Shown: piece after piece, positions 24,634 through 32,722 of the stretch
Position numbering within the stretch: the first letter of the stretch is position 1
How the letters are laid out: each line of letters starts with the position of its first letter
Source of the DNA: Acidobacteriaceae bacterium
Lineage (GTDB): Bacteria > Acidobacteriota > Terriglobia > Terriglobales > Acidobacteriaceae
Length of the DNA: 52,125 nt
Assembly: GCA_030041305.1 (NCBI GenBank)
Contig: JASHOC010000267.1
Location: 1-52,125 of the forward strand
Direction of reading: 5' to 3'
Made by a program: the position numbers and the translations under genes
The notes under the pieces: generated by a model
Told to the model about the DNA's origin: nothing
Seen by the model: only the letters and a program-made list of their open reading frames with translations
The model's database searches: none

Positions 24634-26385
24634 ATGCTTCGCGATCTGGCCCCGCTTTTTGCTTACATGCGCCGCTATCGCTGGAGCTACGTTTGGGGCA
24701 CGCTTGCCTGCGTCGCCACGAATCTCATCGCAGTCCAGTTCCCCCGCGTGCTCCAAGCGGCCATTAACCGCCTTGAAAACGGAACCACGCGCGAAATCAT
24801 CTTTCTTCTCGCCCTGCTGCTGGTCGCCATCACGCTGGGCAAAGGCATTTTTCTCTACGCCCAGCGCTGGATCCTCATCTGCATCTCCCGCGACATCGAG
24901 TTCGACCTGCGCAACGATCTCTTCCGCAAGCTCGAAAGCCAGGACTCGGGCTTTTACCGCGAATACCGCACCGGTGACTTGATGGCCCGCATGACCAATG
25001 ACCTCAACGCCGTGCGCATGCTGCTCGGGCCCGGCCTGATGTACAGCGCCAACACCATCTTTCTCTCCGTTTTCGCGCTGATTTTCATGTTGCGCATCAG
25101 CCCGTTTCTCACCCTGGTGGCGCTGGCGCCCATGCCCCTTGCCAGCATCCTTATCCAGTACTTCGGCAGCCGCATTCACGCCCGTTTCGAGCGCATCCAG
25201 GCCAGTTTCTCCGATATCTCCGCCCAGGCTCAGGAGAATTACTCCGGGGTCCGCCTCATCCGCGCCTTTGCTCGCGAAGAATCGCAGATCCGCCTCTTCG
25301 AGCGGCTCAACCGCGAGTACATCGCCCGCGCTTTGCGCCTGGTCCAGTTGATGGGCATGTTGTGGCCCACTCTCGAATTCATCCTCGGCATTTCCATGAT
25401 CATCACCCTGCTGGCCGGCGGACACCTGGTGATCGCCCACCGCATCAACGTCGGCCAGTTCGTGGCCTTCAACACCTACATGATCATGCTCATTTGGCCC
25501 ATCATTGCGGTGGGCTTCGTCATCAACATCTTCGAGCGCGGAACTGCCTCGGTAAAGCGCATCGACGTGCTCCTACGCTCCGAGCCCGCCATTGACGACC
25601 GCTCCGCGGATTCGGCTTTTCGGCTGCATTCGACGCTGAACGGAGAGATCGAATTCCGCCACCTGAATTTCAGCTACGGCGATGCGCCCGTGCTGCGCGA
25701 CATTTCCCTGCACATTCCCGCCGGCTCCAGCTTGGCCATCGTCGGTCCCACCGGCTCTGGCAAGTCTACGCTGGCCAACCTCATCGTGCGCCTCTACGAA
25801 GCCCCCGAGGGCGCGCTACTCATCGACGGCCGGCCCATCCGCGAGTACCCGCTCTCGGTTCTGCGTCGCAACATCGGCATGGTGCCCCAGGAGACGTTCC
25901 TGTTCAGCGAAACCATTCGCGAAAACCTCGTGTTCGGCGCCCCGCAGGCAGATGCCGAAGAGTTGCTCGAAGCCGCCGAAGCCGCCCATATTCGCAGGGA
26001 GTTTGAGGAGTTCCCGCAGGGCTTTGAAACTATGGTGGGCGAGCGCGGCGTCACCCTCTCCGGGGGACAAAAGCAGCGGGCGGCCATCGCCCGCGCTCTC
26101 GTGCGCCGTCCCGCCATCCTTATTCTCGACGACGCTCTGGCCAGCGTGGACACTTACACCGAGGAGCGGATTCTCGGCGGCCTGCGCTCCTACACCGCAG
26201 CCACGACCACCATCCTCATCTCTCACCGCGTCTCCACGGTGCGCAACGCCGACCGCATCGCCGTCCTCGACCGCGGCAGAATCGTCGAAGTGGGACGGCA
26301 TGAGGAACTGCTCGCCCTCGACGGCTACTACGCCAGTCTCTATCACAAGCAACAGTTGGAAGAGGAACTCACGGTTGCCGGCTGA
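24634..26385 (+). CDS. ABC exporter half-transporter with degenerate Walker B
   Basis: A 583-residue fused membrane/ATPase chain of the MdlA/MdlB-like multidrug and lipid exporter type. The first about 310 residues form the six-helix exporter domain (MRRYRWSYVWGTLACVATNL as the first helix). The ATPase domain has Walker A GPTGSGKST (about residue 370), signature LSGGQKQR (about 475), Walker B ILILDDALASVD (about 494) and the H-loop SHRVST (about 530). The catalytic Glu after Walker B is Asp (LDD instead of LDE), as in the weak ATP site of heterodimeric exporters. No partner half-transporter is adjacent, so it may pair with a protein encoded elsewhere. The ATG at 24634 is the first consistent with the fold; upstream frame to 24220 is non-coding. 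Confidence 0.85.
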   Translation: MLRDLAPLFAYMRRYRWSYVWGTLACVATNLIAVQFPRVLQAAINRLENGTTREIIFLLALLLVAITLGKGIFLYAQRWILICISRDIEFDLRNDLFRKLESQDSGFYREYRTGDLMARMTNDLNAVRMLLGPGLMYSANTIFLSVFALIFMLRISPFLTLVALAPMPLASILIQYFGSRIHARFERIQASFSDISAQAQENYSGVRLIRAFAREESQIRLFERLNREYIARALRLVQLMGMLWPTLEFILGISMIITLLAGGHLVIAHRINVGQFVAFNTYMIMLIWPIIAVGFVINIFERGTASVKRIDVLLRSEPAIDDRSADSAFRLHSTLNGEIEFRHLNFSYGDAPVLRDISLHIPAGSSLAIVGPTGSGKSTLANLIVRLYEAPEGALLIDGRPIREYPLSVLRRNIGMVPQETFLFSETIRENLVFGAPQADAEELLEAAEAAHIRREFEEFPQGFETMVGERGVTLSGGQKQRAAIARALVRRPAILILDDALASVDTYTEERILGGLRSYTAATTTILISHRVSTVRNADRIAVLDRGRIVEVGRHEELLALDGYYASLYHKQQLEEELTVAG

Positions 26386-26476
26386 GGTTGGTCATCGAGA
26401 TTGCAAGCTGGAGAGGTGACAAGCAAACTTGGCGGCCATCACCCCGCCTCAGAAGAGGCCAAGTCGCGGCCCTCGC

Positions 26477-26929
26477 TCACGCCATCCAACTGGAACTGGA
26501 CGCGGTCTCGCCACCCTGCACCGCCGGTTGCGATCGCAGCGGCATCTCCGCCGCCTTGACCCATGCCTTGGCCTCCGGGTCCCTGGCCACCTGCCGCCAC
26601 GCCTCGCGCACATTGCGCACACAGGCGATGGCCTTCTCAAACTTCGCCTTCGAGGCCGCCTGCGAAGCCTGCAGAATCTGCGCAAAGATGGCGGCGTAAA
26701 ATTCGCTCAGCGCCTGCGCCGGCCGTCCTCCCACATCCATCCGCAGCCGAGCCTGTAAGTGGATGATGATGTCCAGCGCCCGTTTCACCGCGACCCTGCG
26801 CTCTTCGGCGTCTCCCCGCTCCACGGCCGCAATCGCCGCGTAGAGAAAACGGATAATCCCGTCGTACAGCGCCACCACCAGTTCGACGGCCGACGCCCCG
26901 TCCAAAACATGTTCCCGATAACTCCCCAT
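26477..26929 (-). CDS. fliS: Flagellar chaperone FliS
   Basis: A 150-residue helical chaperone that binds the C-terminus of flagellin in the cytosol and prevents early polymerisation. The N-terminus MGSYREHVLDGASAVELVV, followed by ALYDGIIRFL, is the FliS hallmark (YD-G-R-L helix). It begins 14 bp after the fliD stop, so the two are probably co-transcribed from the promoter at 29.15 kb. An in-frame ATG three codons earlier (26938) is an alternative that would overlap nothing. The C-terminal tail is Ser-rich. Confidence 0.85.
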   Translation of the reverse strand: MGSYREHVLDGASAVELVVALYDGIIRFLYAAIAAVERGDAEERRVAVKRALDIIIHLQARLRMDVGGRPAQALSEFYAAIFAQILQASQAASKAKFEKAIACVRNVREAWRQVARDPEAKAWVKAAEMPLRSQPAVQGGETASSSSWMA

Positions 26930-26943
26930 AACGAGCAAGCTCC

Positions 26944-29022
26944 TTAGCTGTCGGTTCCCTCGTTGTAGCCGGTGATGGCCGAGTACAGCTCATTAATGCC
27001 CTGCAATTGCGAGGGCAACTCCTGCAAAATCTCGTTGGCGCTGTTCAACTCCGCCGTCAGGCTTGACTGATCCGCCGAAATCACGCTGTTTTCATTCGAG
27101 ATTTCCGCGTTCAGCGTGGATTCGGTGGAGCTGATGGAGCTTTCGGCCAGCGCCAAGATGCCGGTGGATGAACTCGTGCCGGCGTTGGTGAGCATGTTCG
27201 AGAAGTTCTGGCCCCAACTGTCGATGTTCTGGAAGAAGCCCACCACGCTCGAATAGTCGGTGTTCAGCACCGAATCCAGCGTGTTGGAGTCGAAGCTCAG
27301 GCTGCCGTCGTCGTTCACGCTGATGCCCAGGGAAGTGAGGCTGTTGACGTCGGAGGAATTGGTGTAGCTCAGCGTCGAGCTGGTCGAATTCGTGGCGTCG
27401 TAGAGATTCGACGTCACCGTCAGCGCGCCGGCGGAGCCGTCGGTGTTCGAGGTCAGCGACAAGCTCACGGTGCCGTCGCTGTCGTTCACCAGCGTCGCCG
27501 AAAACCCCAGCGTGGAGGAGTTGGCGTTGATGTAGCTTTCGAGATCGGAGAGGGTGTCGCCGCCTTCGGCCGAATCCACGGAGCTCATCTCGATGGTCTG
27601 CGCGGCGCTGCTGCCCACCTGGACCGTCAGGGAGCCGGAGAGCGCGTCAGAGCTGCTCTCAGCTTCGCCCAGCGTTCCACTATCGGCGGTGGTCGTGCTG
27701 GTGGTGCCGGAGTCGGTGTAGCTGAGCGCCGTGGGCGTGCTGACGTCGATCGCCGAAGTCACCGAGAGCGCGCCGCTCGACCCGGAGGTCCCGGAGGTGA
27801 GCGTAAGGGTCGATTCGCCGTCGCTGGTGCTGATGCCTGCGGTGACGCCGAGGGTCGAGGAGTTGGCGTTGATGTAGCTCTCGAGGTCGGCGAGGGTGTC
27901 GCCGCCTTCGGCCGACTCCACCGTGCTCATATCGATGGTTTGCGACGCACCATCTCCCACCTGGATGGTCAAGGAACCGGAGAGCGTCACACCGGCGTCC
28001 GCCGAGACTGAACTCAGGTAACCGTTGGGATTTCCAGAGTCGATGCCGTTCAGCAGATCCTCCTGCAGCAGGGTGAGCGTGGGCGACCCGTACAGCGGCT
28101 CGGCCGTGCCGGAGCTGGTGTCGCCTTGCTGGGCGTTGACGGCGCTGATCAGCGAGTTGTAGTCGGAGACGAACTGGTTCACCGCGCTTTCGACGGCGGA
28201 GCTGTCGTTGCTGATCACTACCTGGACATCGTCGGAACTGGTGCCCAGCAGGTCAAAGGTCACGCCTGGAATGACGCCGCTCACCGTATTCGAGGCGACC
28301 GAATAGGAGATTCCGTTTACGGTCAGAGAGGCGTTGGATCCGGTGGCGGTGATGGAGTTGTAGCCGAGCGAGTCGCCGGTCGTCGCATCGGCGATCGAGG
28401 AGCAGACGTTAAGGCTTCCGTCCGCGCCCGAGGTATTGGATTCGAGCGTCAGCCGCGAACCGTTCGCATCGGTCGTCACGCTGGCGGTCACCCCGATATC
28501 GGCGTTGTTGATGGCGCTCTCCAGATCGGCGAGCGTGTCCTCCCCGCTGCCCGTGTAAATCGTGTCGCCGGACGATGTCCCCGCTCCGATTTCAAAGGTG
28601 TAGGTCGAGCCCCCATTGGCCTGGATGGTCATCGAGCCGGAGAGCGTGTCGGAGGCGTCGGCGATTTCGTCCAGGTATCCGTTGGCCGTCGTCGCCAGCA
28701 AGTTCACCGCCACGTCGTATGTGCCCACCTCCGCCGAGGAACTCGCCGAAGTCAGATCCAGCACGCTGGTGTCGGAGCTGGAACCCTCCACCTCGGACAG
28801 AACTCCATCCGCATCCGTCAACTGGCTGATGTCGTTGGAAACATTGGAGAGCAGGCTGCCCAGGTTCGAGATCGCCGAGTCCTGGCTTTCGAGCGAGGAT
28901 AACTGGTTCTGCCACGGCGTCTCGACGTTTTGGAGGTTGCTTACGATCTGCGCCACTGTCGAGCTTACGTCAAATCCCGTCCCGCTGGTCGGCGACCCAA
29001 AACTCAGCCCCACCGTGCCCAT
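26944..29022 (-). CDS. fliD: Flagellar cap protein FliD with repeated hook-in modules
   Basis: A 692-residue filament cap protein that promotes flagellin assembly outside the cell. The N-terminus reads MGTVGLSFGSPTSGTGFDVS and is followed by a coiled-coil FliD_N region (LSSLESQDSAISNLGSLLS); the FliD_C coil is ISSTESTLNAEISNENS. The centre holds three copies of one beta-rich unit, each starting LSGS(M/L)T(I/V)Q and including DTL(A/S)DLESxIN, about 95-115 residues each. Two of them are nearly identical in sequence (SAEGGDTLADLESYINANSS versus SAEGGDTLSDLESYINANSS). It is longer than the usual 450-550 residues because of this expansion. The start at 29022 is used because it begins the standard FliD N-terminus. 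Confidence 0.9.
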   Translation of the reverse strand: MGTVGLSFGSPTSGTGFDVSSTVAQIVSNLQNVETPWQNQLSSLESQDSAISNLGSLLSNVSNDISQLTDADGVLSEVEGSSSDTSVLDLTSASSSAEVGTYDVAVNLLATTANGYLDEIADASDTLSGSMTIQANGGSTYTFEIGAGTSSGDTIYTGSGEDTLADLESAINNADIGVTASVTTDANGSRLTLESNTSGADGSLNVCSSIADATTGDSLGYNSITATGSNASLTVNGISYSVASNTVSGVIPGVTFDLLGTSSDDVQVVISNDSSAVESAVNQFVSDYNSLISAVNAQQGDTSSGTAEPLYGSPTLTLLQEDLLNGIDSGNPNGYLSSVSADAGVTLSGSLTIQVGDGASQTIDMSTVESAEGGDTLADLESYINANSSTLGVTAGISTSDGESTLTLTSGTSGSSGALSVTSAIDVSTPTALSYTDSGTTSTTTADSGTLGEAESSSDALSGSLTVQVGSSAAQTIEMSSVDSAEGGDTLSDLESYINANSSTLGFSATLVNDSDGTVSLSLTSNTDGSAGALTVTSNLYDATNSTSSTLSYTNSSDVNSLTSLGISVNDDGSLSFDSNTLDSVLNTDYSSVVGFFQNIDSWGQNFSNMLTNAGTSSSTGILALAESSISSTESTLNAEISNENSVISADQSSLTAELNSANEILQELPSQLQGINELYSAITGYNEGTDS
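27390..28660 (-). repeat. Three intragenic repeats in fliD
   Basis: Units lie at about 28390-28660, 27740-28000 and 27390-27650 in coding order. The second and third share long near-identical DNA, for example gatgtagct(t/c)tcgag(a/g)tcgg and the following gagggtgtcgccgccttcgg. This is a substrate for recombination that could vary the number of surface-exposed FliD modules. Confidence 0.75.
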
Positions 29023-29117
29023 CGTTTCCTCCGTCCGGAATCGCAAGCAGCCGGCGAGCCAATGGCTTCTGCGCCGGGTTGGAAAAACCTCATGGCCGCG
29101 CTCGTCTCGCGCTCATG

Positions 29118-29148
29118 CAAGAGGGGCGTCCCACGGACGCCCCTCTTG
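29118..29148. terminator. Perfect 14-bp hairpin between fliC and fliD
   Basis: The arms caagaggggcgtcc (29118-29131) and ggacgcccctcttg (29135-29148) are perfectly complementary with a 3-nt loop. It lies 71 bp after the fliC stop, where a terminator is expected, but no T-tract follows on either strand. It also sits just downstream of the -10 element of the fliD promoter (29151-29158), so it would form most of the 5' end of the fliD transcript. Its role as terminator or 5' stabiliser is undecided. Confidence 0.6.
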
Positions 29149-29150
29149 GG

Positions 29151-29177
29151 TAATCGGCATTTCTGCCTACGGGTTTA
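29151..29177 (-). promoter_or_regulatory. Sigma-28 promoter for fliD-fliS
   Basis: On the minus strand: TAAA (29174-29177), exactly 15 nt, then GCCGATTA (29151-29158). This matches TAAA-N15-GCCGATAA at 11 of 12 positions, in the fliC-fliD spacer 128 nt before the fliD start. Transcription would begin near 29144, inside the hairpin region. Confidence 0.7.
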
Positions 29178-29219
29178 CTTCACCCCGGCGAGGTAAGACC
29201 CGGCGCCGGGGACCCTTGG

Positions 29220-30164
29220 TTATTGCAACAGCTTCAGCACGTCCTGCTGCTGCGAGTTGGCCTGCGCCAGGGCCGCAATGCCGGTCTGGCTCAGGATCTC
29301 GTACTTCGACATGTTGGAGGTTGCCGCGGCGTAGTCGGTGGCCTGCACCGCGTTCTGCGCCGACTCGATGTTCTCCTGTTGCGTGCTCATCACGTTGCTG
29401 ACCGCATTGAGCGTGTTGATCTGCGAGCCGATGTAGCCGTCCTGCGACGCCACGTCCGCAATGGCCGAGTTGAGGGTGGTCAGAGCCGTCTGCGCATCGC
29501 CGGCGTCGGTCAGGTCCGTTCCGGCCAGGGTTGCGCCGTTATAACCTGCCGTGCCCGCGACCCCAGCGGTCCCACCGGCGTACGTAATTTGGGAGAGCGT
29601 GTCACCTGCCGCTGCGGTATAAGTGATCGTGCCCCCGTCGTCACCGACAGTATCGCCTGTCGTGGTTGCATTCAGGCCATCGATGGTCAGAACATCCTCG
29701 GACGCACCGGTCGTGGTGGAGTCTCCGGTGTAGATCGTGAACGAATTGTCGAAAACCTGCTGTTGGTTATAGGTGGTTGTCGAGCCGATGTTGCTGATTT
29801 CGGCCAGGATCGACTGATACTCTTGGTTGGCGGCAGCGTCTTGCGTGGAGTTGAGCGTGCCGTTCGAAACTTCGGTGGCCAGAGTAACGGCACGGTTGAG
29901 CAGGCTTGTCACCTGCGAAAGCGCGCCGTCGGCTACCTGCAGAAGGCCCACGCCTTCCGTCGCATTGGTTTCTGACTGACTTAGCGCCGTCTGGTTGGCT
30001 TCGAGGCCGTTGACCAGCGACAGGCCGGCCGCATCGTCCGCGCCGGAGTTGATCTGCGATCCGGTCGACAACTGCTGCAGCACGGTGTTCAGTTGGTTGT
30101 TTGTGTTGTTGAGCGCATTCTCCGCATACACCGCGGAGAGGTTATTCAAGACACCCAGGGACAT
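29220..30164 (-). CDS. fliC: Flagellin
   Basis: A 314-residue flagellin, the filament subunit exported through the flagellar channel. The N-terminal D0/D1 coil is clear (SLGVLNNLSAVYAENALNNT, then LQQLSTGSQINSGADDAAGL). The C-terminal coil holds MSTQQENIESAQNAVQATDY and ends SQQQDVLKLLQ. The variable centre (about residues 140-240) is short and Thr/Gly-rich, so the outer D2/D3 domains are reduced. AAGGAG lies 7 nt before the ATG. A candidate sigma-28 promoter is 110 nt upstream, giving a long leader. It is divergent from flbD. Confidence 0.95.
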   Translation of the reverse strand: MSLGVLNNLSAVYAENALNNTNNQLNTVLQQLSTGSQINSGADDAAGLSLVNGLEANQTALSQSETNATEGVGLLQVADGALSQVTSLLNRAVTLATEVSNGTLNSTQDAAANQEYQSILAEISNIGSTTTYNQQQVFDNSFTIYTGDSTTTGASEDVLTIDGLNATTTGDTVGDDGGTITYTAAAGDTLSQITYAGGTAGVAGTAGYNGATLAGTDLTDAGDAQTALTTLNSAIADVASQDGYIGSQINTLNAVSNVMSTQQENIESAQNAVQATDYAAATSNMSKYEILSQTGIAALAQANSQQQDVLKLLQ

Positions 30165-30273
30165 GGGGTTCTCCTTGTTGGATGCGGTGATTTGCGGCCC
30201 AACTCCGGGAGCGCCCCACCTTTTACCTAGCGTGGTTGCTGCTTTCGGCTCGGAGCCGTCGCATCTGGCTGCT

Positions 30274-30300
30274 TCTTCGGCCTGCCCCCCGAGGACTTTA
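30274..30300 (-). promoter_or_regulatory. Candidate sigma-28 promoter for fliC
   Basis: On the minus strand: TAAA (30297-30300), exactly 15 nt, then GCCGAAGA (30274-30281). The -35 and the GCCGA core match the FliA pattern; the last three bases of the -10 deviate at two positions. It leaves an about 100-nt untranslated leader before fliC. Confidence 0.55.
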
Positions 30301-30356
30301 CGCGCCCGCTTTTTCTGTCCCGCCGGGGGACACTTTGGCCCGCAAATTTTAATTCT

Positions 30357-30383
30357 TTAACCTTTTCCAGCCCTTGCCGATAA
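30357..30383 (+). promoter_or_regulatory. Sigma-28 promoter for flbD-motA2-motB2
   Basis: TTAA (30357-30360), 15 nt, then a perfect GCCGATAA (30376-30383). Alternatively TAAC with a 14-nt spacer serves as the -35. The -10 ends 22 nt before the flbD ATG, which also has GAAGGAG upstream. Confidence 0.65.
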
Positions 30384-30405
30384 CCACTGCGAAGGAGTTG
30401 CGGCG

Positions 30406-30726
30406 ATGATCGAATTAACGCGCCTGAACGGCAACCCCATGGTGCTCAACAGCGATCTCATCAAAACCGCCGAGGCTTCGCCCGACACCATGTTGACTCT
30501 GGTCAACGGAGAAAAGCTGATCGTGCGCGAAGAAATCGCCGAGGTGGCCGATCGGGTGCTCGCCTATCGCGCCCGCCTGCTGGCCGGCGTGGCCAAGCGG
30601 CTGCATCATTTCGACGATCTCGCGCGGGTGACTGCCATGTCCAGTCTCGATTTCGCCGATCCATCCGGCGCTGCTTCCAGGCCAAAGTCCGAGGGAGCGT
30701 CCAAAAGGCTGGCGGTCACTTCGTAG
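30406..30726 (+). CDS. flbD: FlbD-family flagellar protein
   Basis: A 106-residue protein of the small FlbD family found in flagellar operons of many bacteria (not the Caulobacter sigma-54 activator of the same name). The family core is at the N-terminus: MIELTRLNGNPMVLNSDLIK, then ESPDTMLTL-like and VNGEKLIVREE. The last about 40 residues are an extension without family match. It is followed at 172 bp by motA2, as often seen for flbD-motA pairs. Its biochemical role is not established. Confidence 0.8.
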   Translation: MIELTRLNGNPMVLNSDLIKTAEASPDTMLTLVNGEKLIVREEIAEVADRVLAYRARLLAGVAKRLHHFDDLARVTAMSSLDFADPSGAASRPKSEGASKRLAVTS

Positions 30727-30833
30727 CCCGAGACTTGCCTGGGCGCCGGGAAACGCCAGAAAGCTCGCCTTTACCGGATCGGCATTCGTCGGCGGTTTCG
30801 GTTGGGAAATCTGGTCATTGACGCCGAGGAAAG

Positions 30834-30880
30834 AACTGAAGGCTGATGGCTGAAACCCGCAGGCGGAAAGCGGATAGCTG
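30834..30880. repeat. Degenerate short repeat array before motA2
   Basis: Several imperfect copies of an octamer related to agctgaaa/ggctgatg occur here (gaactgaaggctgatggctg, and gatagctgctttt at the right). The same agctgctttt end occurs in the arrays at 40689-40840. No hairpin or coding role is obvious. Confidence 0.4.
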
Positions 30881-30898
30881 CTTTTCGAGGAACGGCTC

Positions 30899-31672
30899 AT
30901 GGATAAAGGAAGCATTGGCGGAGTTTTCGTAGCCGTTGTCGGCATCATCGCCGGTTTGCTCATCGAAGGCGGCAACCTGGGCCAGATCCTGCAGCCCACC
31001 GCCGCGCTCATCGTCTTTGGCGGCACTCTGGGCGCCATACTGCTCCAGTTTCCGCTGAACACGGTCTTCGCCGCCTTCCGCAGTCTCGGCCACATCTTCG
31101 CCGCCCCGCAAAAGTACGACGCTCAGCTTGTCCGGCAACTCGTCTCTTTCGCCAACAAAGCTCGCCGGCACGGCATGGTGTCGCTCGACGCCGATCTCGA
31201 GTCCATTCAGGATCCCTTCCTCAAGCAGCCTCTCATGCTCGCCGTCGACGGCACCGAACCCGCCGACGTGCGCAACATCATGCGCGTCAATCTGGATTCG
31301 CTGACCGAAGAAGAAGAGCGCCTGCCCGCGGTGTTCGAGTCAGCCGGCGGCTTCTCGCCCACCATCGGCATCCTGGGCGCCGTCCTCGGCCTCATTCAGG
31401 TCATGCAGCATCTCGACAATATTCAGGAAGTGGGCCGCGGCATCGCCGTCGCCTTTGTCGCCACCATCTATGGCGTCGGCATCGCCAATCTCTTCTTCCT
31501 GCCCTTCGCCGGCAAAATGCACCTCCGCATCCGCAGCCGCCATCGCCGCCGCGAAATGATGCTCGACGGCGTCATCTCCATCCTCGAAGGCATCAACCCG
31601 CGCATGCTCGAAATCAAGCTGAATGGCTTTCTCGACGACGCCAATCGCGAAAATACGGAGCGCGCTGCATGA
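30899..31672 (+). CDS. Second flagellar stator MotA (short, PomA/MotP-like)
   Basis: A 257-residue MotA-family protein with four membrane segments. It starts GGVFVAVVGIIAGLLIEGG and includes the family segment FSPTIGILGAVLGLIQVM and GIANLFFLPFAGKMHLR. It is about 35 residues shorter than MotA1 and close in length to the Na+-type stators PomA and MotP, but ion preference cannot be set from length alone. It overlaps motB2 by 4 bp (ATGA). Confidence 0.85.
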   Translation: MDKGSIGGVFVAVVGIIAGLLIEGGNLGQILQPTAALIVFGGTLGAILLQFPLNTVFAAFRSLGHIFAAPQKYDAQLVRQLVSFANKARRHGMVSLDADLESIQDPFLKQPLMLAVDGTEPADVRNIMRVNLDSLTEEEERLPAVFESAGGFSPTIGILGAVLGLIQVMQHLDNIQEVGRGIAVAFVATIYGVGIANLFFLPFAGKMHLRIRSRHRRREMMLDGVISILEGINPRMLEIKLNGFLDDANRENTERAA

Positions 31673-32487
31673 ACCAGCACTTGCGCAAAGGCCGCATCGG
31701 CCACGACCGTTGGCTGGTCTCCTACGCCGACTTCATCACCCTCATGTTCGGGTTCTTCGTGGTGCTGTACGCCTTCGCTAAAGCCGACCAGAAGAAACAG
31801 GTTCAGGTTTCCGCCGCCATCGACGCTGCTTTCCGCTCCCTCGGCTTTTTTCCTGCAACCGCGCCCCGTTCTGCTCAAGCAGCCGCGGGCGGCGCGGAAC
31901 CGGCGGCCATCCCCATGAACATGGTCATGGGCGAAGACCTGCTCGCTCCCGCCGCAGTCAAAAGCGACCTCGAACGGATCCGCAGCGCCATGACCCGGAC
32001 CCTCTCCAACGAGGTGGCGTCTCACACGGTCTCGATTCAAATGGGCCGCGACGGCCTGGTCGTCAGTCTGCGTGAGGCCGGCTTTTTCGACTCCGGCTCC
32101 GCCACTCCCAAGCCCGAGGCGCTCCCCACGTTGCGCCGCATCGCCGGGTTGCTCGGCCGCACCGCCTATGACGTCCGCATCGAGGGCCACACCGACAACA
32201 TTCCCATCCACAACAGCCAGTTTGACTCCAATTGGGAACTCTCCACGGCCCGCGCCACGCACATCGCCCGCCTCTTCCTCGACTTCAAGACCATTCCCCC
32301 CGAGCATCTCTCCGCCGCCGGTTATGCCGAGTTCCATCCCGTCGCCTCGAACGACACCCCCGAGGGCCGCGCTGAAAATCGACGCGTCGACTTGGTCGTC
32401 GTGCCCCGCACCCAAATTAACTTCGCCGCGCCCAACGTGCCGCCGCCCTCGCCCAGTACTTGGCGCAAAATAACCGACGACGAATAA
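31669..32487 (+). CDS. Second flagellar stator MotB
   Basis: A 272-residue MotB-family protein. The membrane helix contains the essential Asp (WLVSYADFITLMFGFFVVLY). The OmpA-like domain has IEGHTDNIPI and NWELSTARATHIARLFLD, ending in NRRVDLVVV. It has no long Pro-rich tail, unlike MotB1. It is coupled to motA2 by the ATGA overlap. An array of short repeats begins at its stop codon. Confidence 0.85.
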   Translation: MNQHLRKGRIGHDRWLVSYADFITLMFGFFVVLYAFAKADQKKQVQVSAAIDAAFRSLGFFPATAPRSAQAAAGGAEPAAIPMNMVMGEDLLAPAAVKSDLERIRSAMTRTLSNEVASHTVSIQMGRDGLVVSLREAGFFDSGSATPKPEALPTLRRIAGLLGRTAYDVRIEGHTDNIPIHNSQFDSNWELSTARATHIARLFLDFKTIPPEHLSAAGYAEFHPVASNDTPEGRAENRRVDLVVVPRTQINFAAPNVPPPSPSTWRKITDDE

Positions 32488-32722
32488 GCAAGCCAGCAAG
32501 TCAGCGCGTCAGCAGACGAGCCAACCAAATGAATAGCAGCGCCAGGAATCCCTATGATCCGTAGACCGCGCGCACCACAGCCGCATCCGGCAAGCCACGA
32601 TCCTGTCTTCCGGTTCGATTGCCCCCTCCCAGGGGATGCGCGAGCCGACCGATTCCCCGACCCGCTGACCCGCCGATTTGCTGACCCGCTGATTTGCTAA
32701 CTTGTTGACTCGCTAACCCGCC
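32487..32722. repeat. Two opposed octamer arrays between motB2 and yjbQ
   Basis: At 32487-32530 units of about 8 nt repeat (gcaagcca, gcaagtca, gcgcgtca, gcagacga). At 32641-32722 related units are in the opposite orientation (gctgaccc, gctgattt, gctaactt, gttgactc, gctaaccc). The left array starts at the motB2 stop and the right one ends at the yjbQ stop, so a long imperfect stem could form between the two convergent genes. The middle 110 bp is without gene. Confidence 0.6.

Noticed and set aside
30165..30405. Sigma-54 promoters before fliC or flbD
   Set aside because: No TGGCAC-N5-TTGC pattern with correct spacing; sigma-28-like sites fit better.
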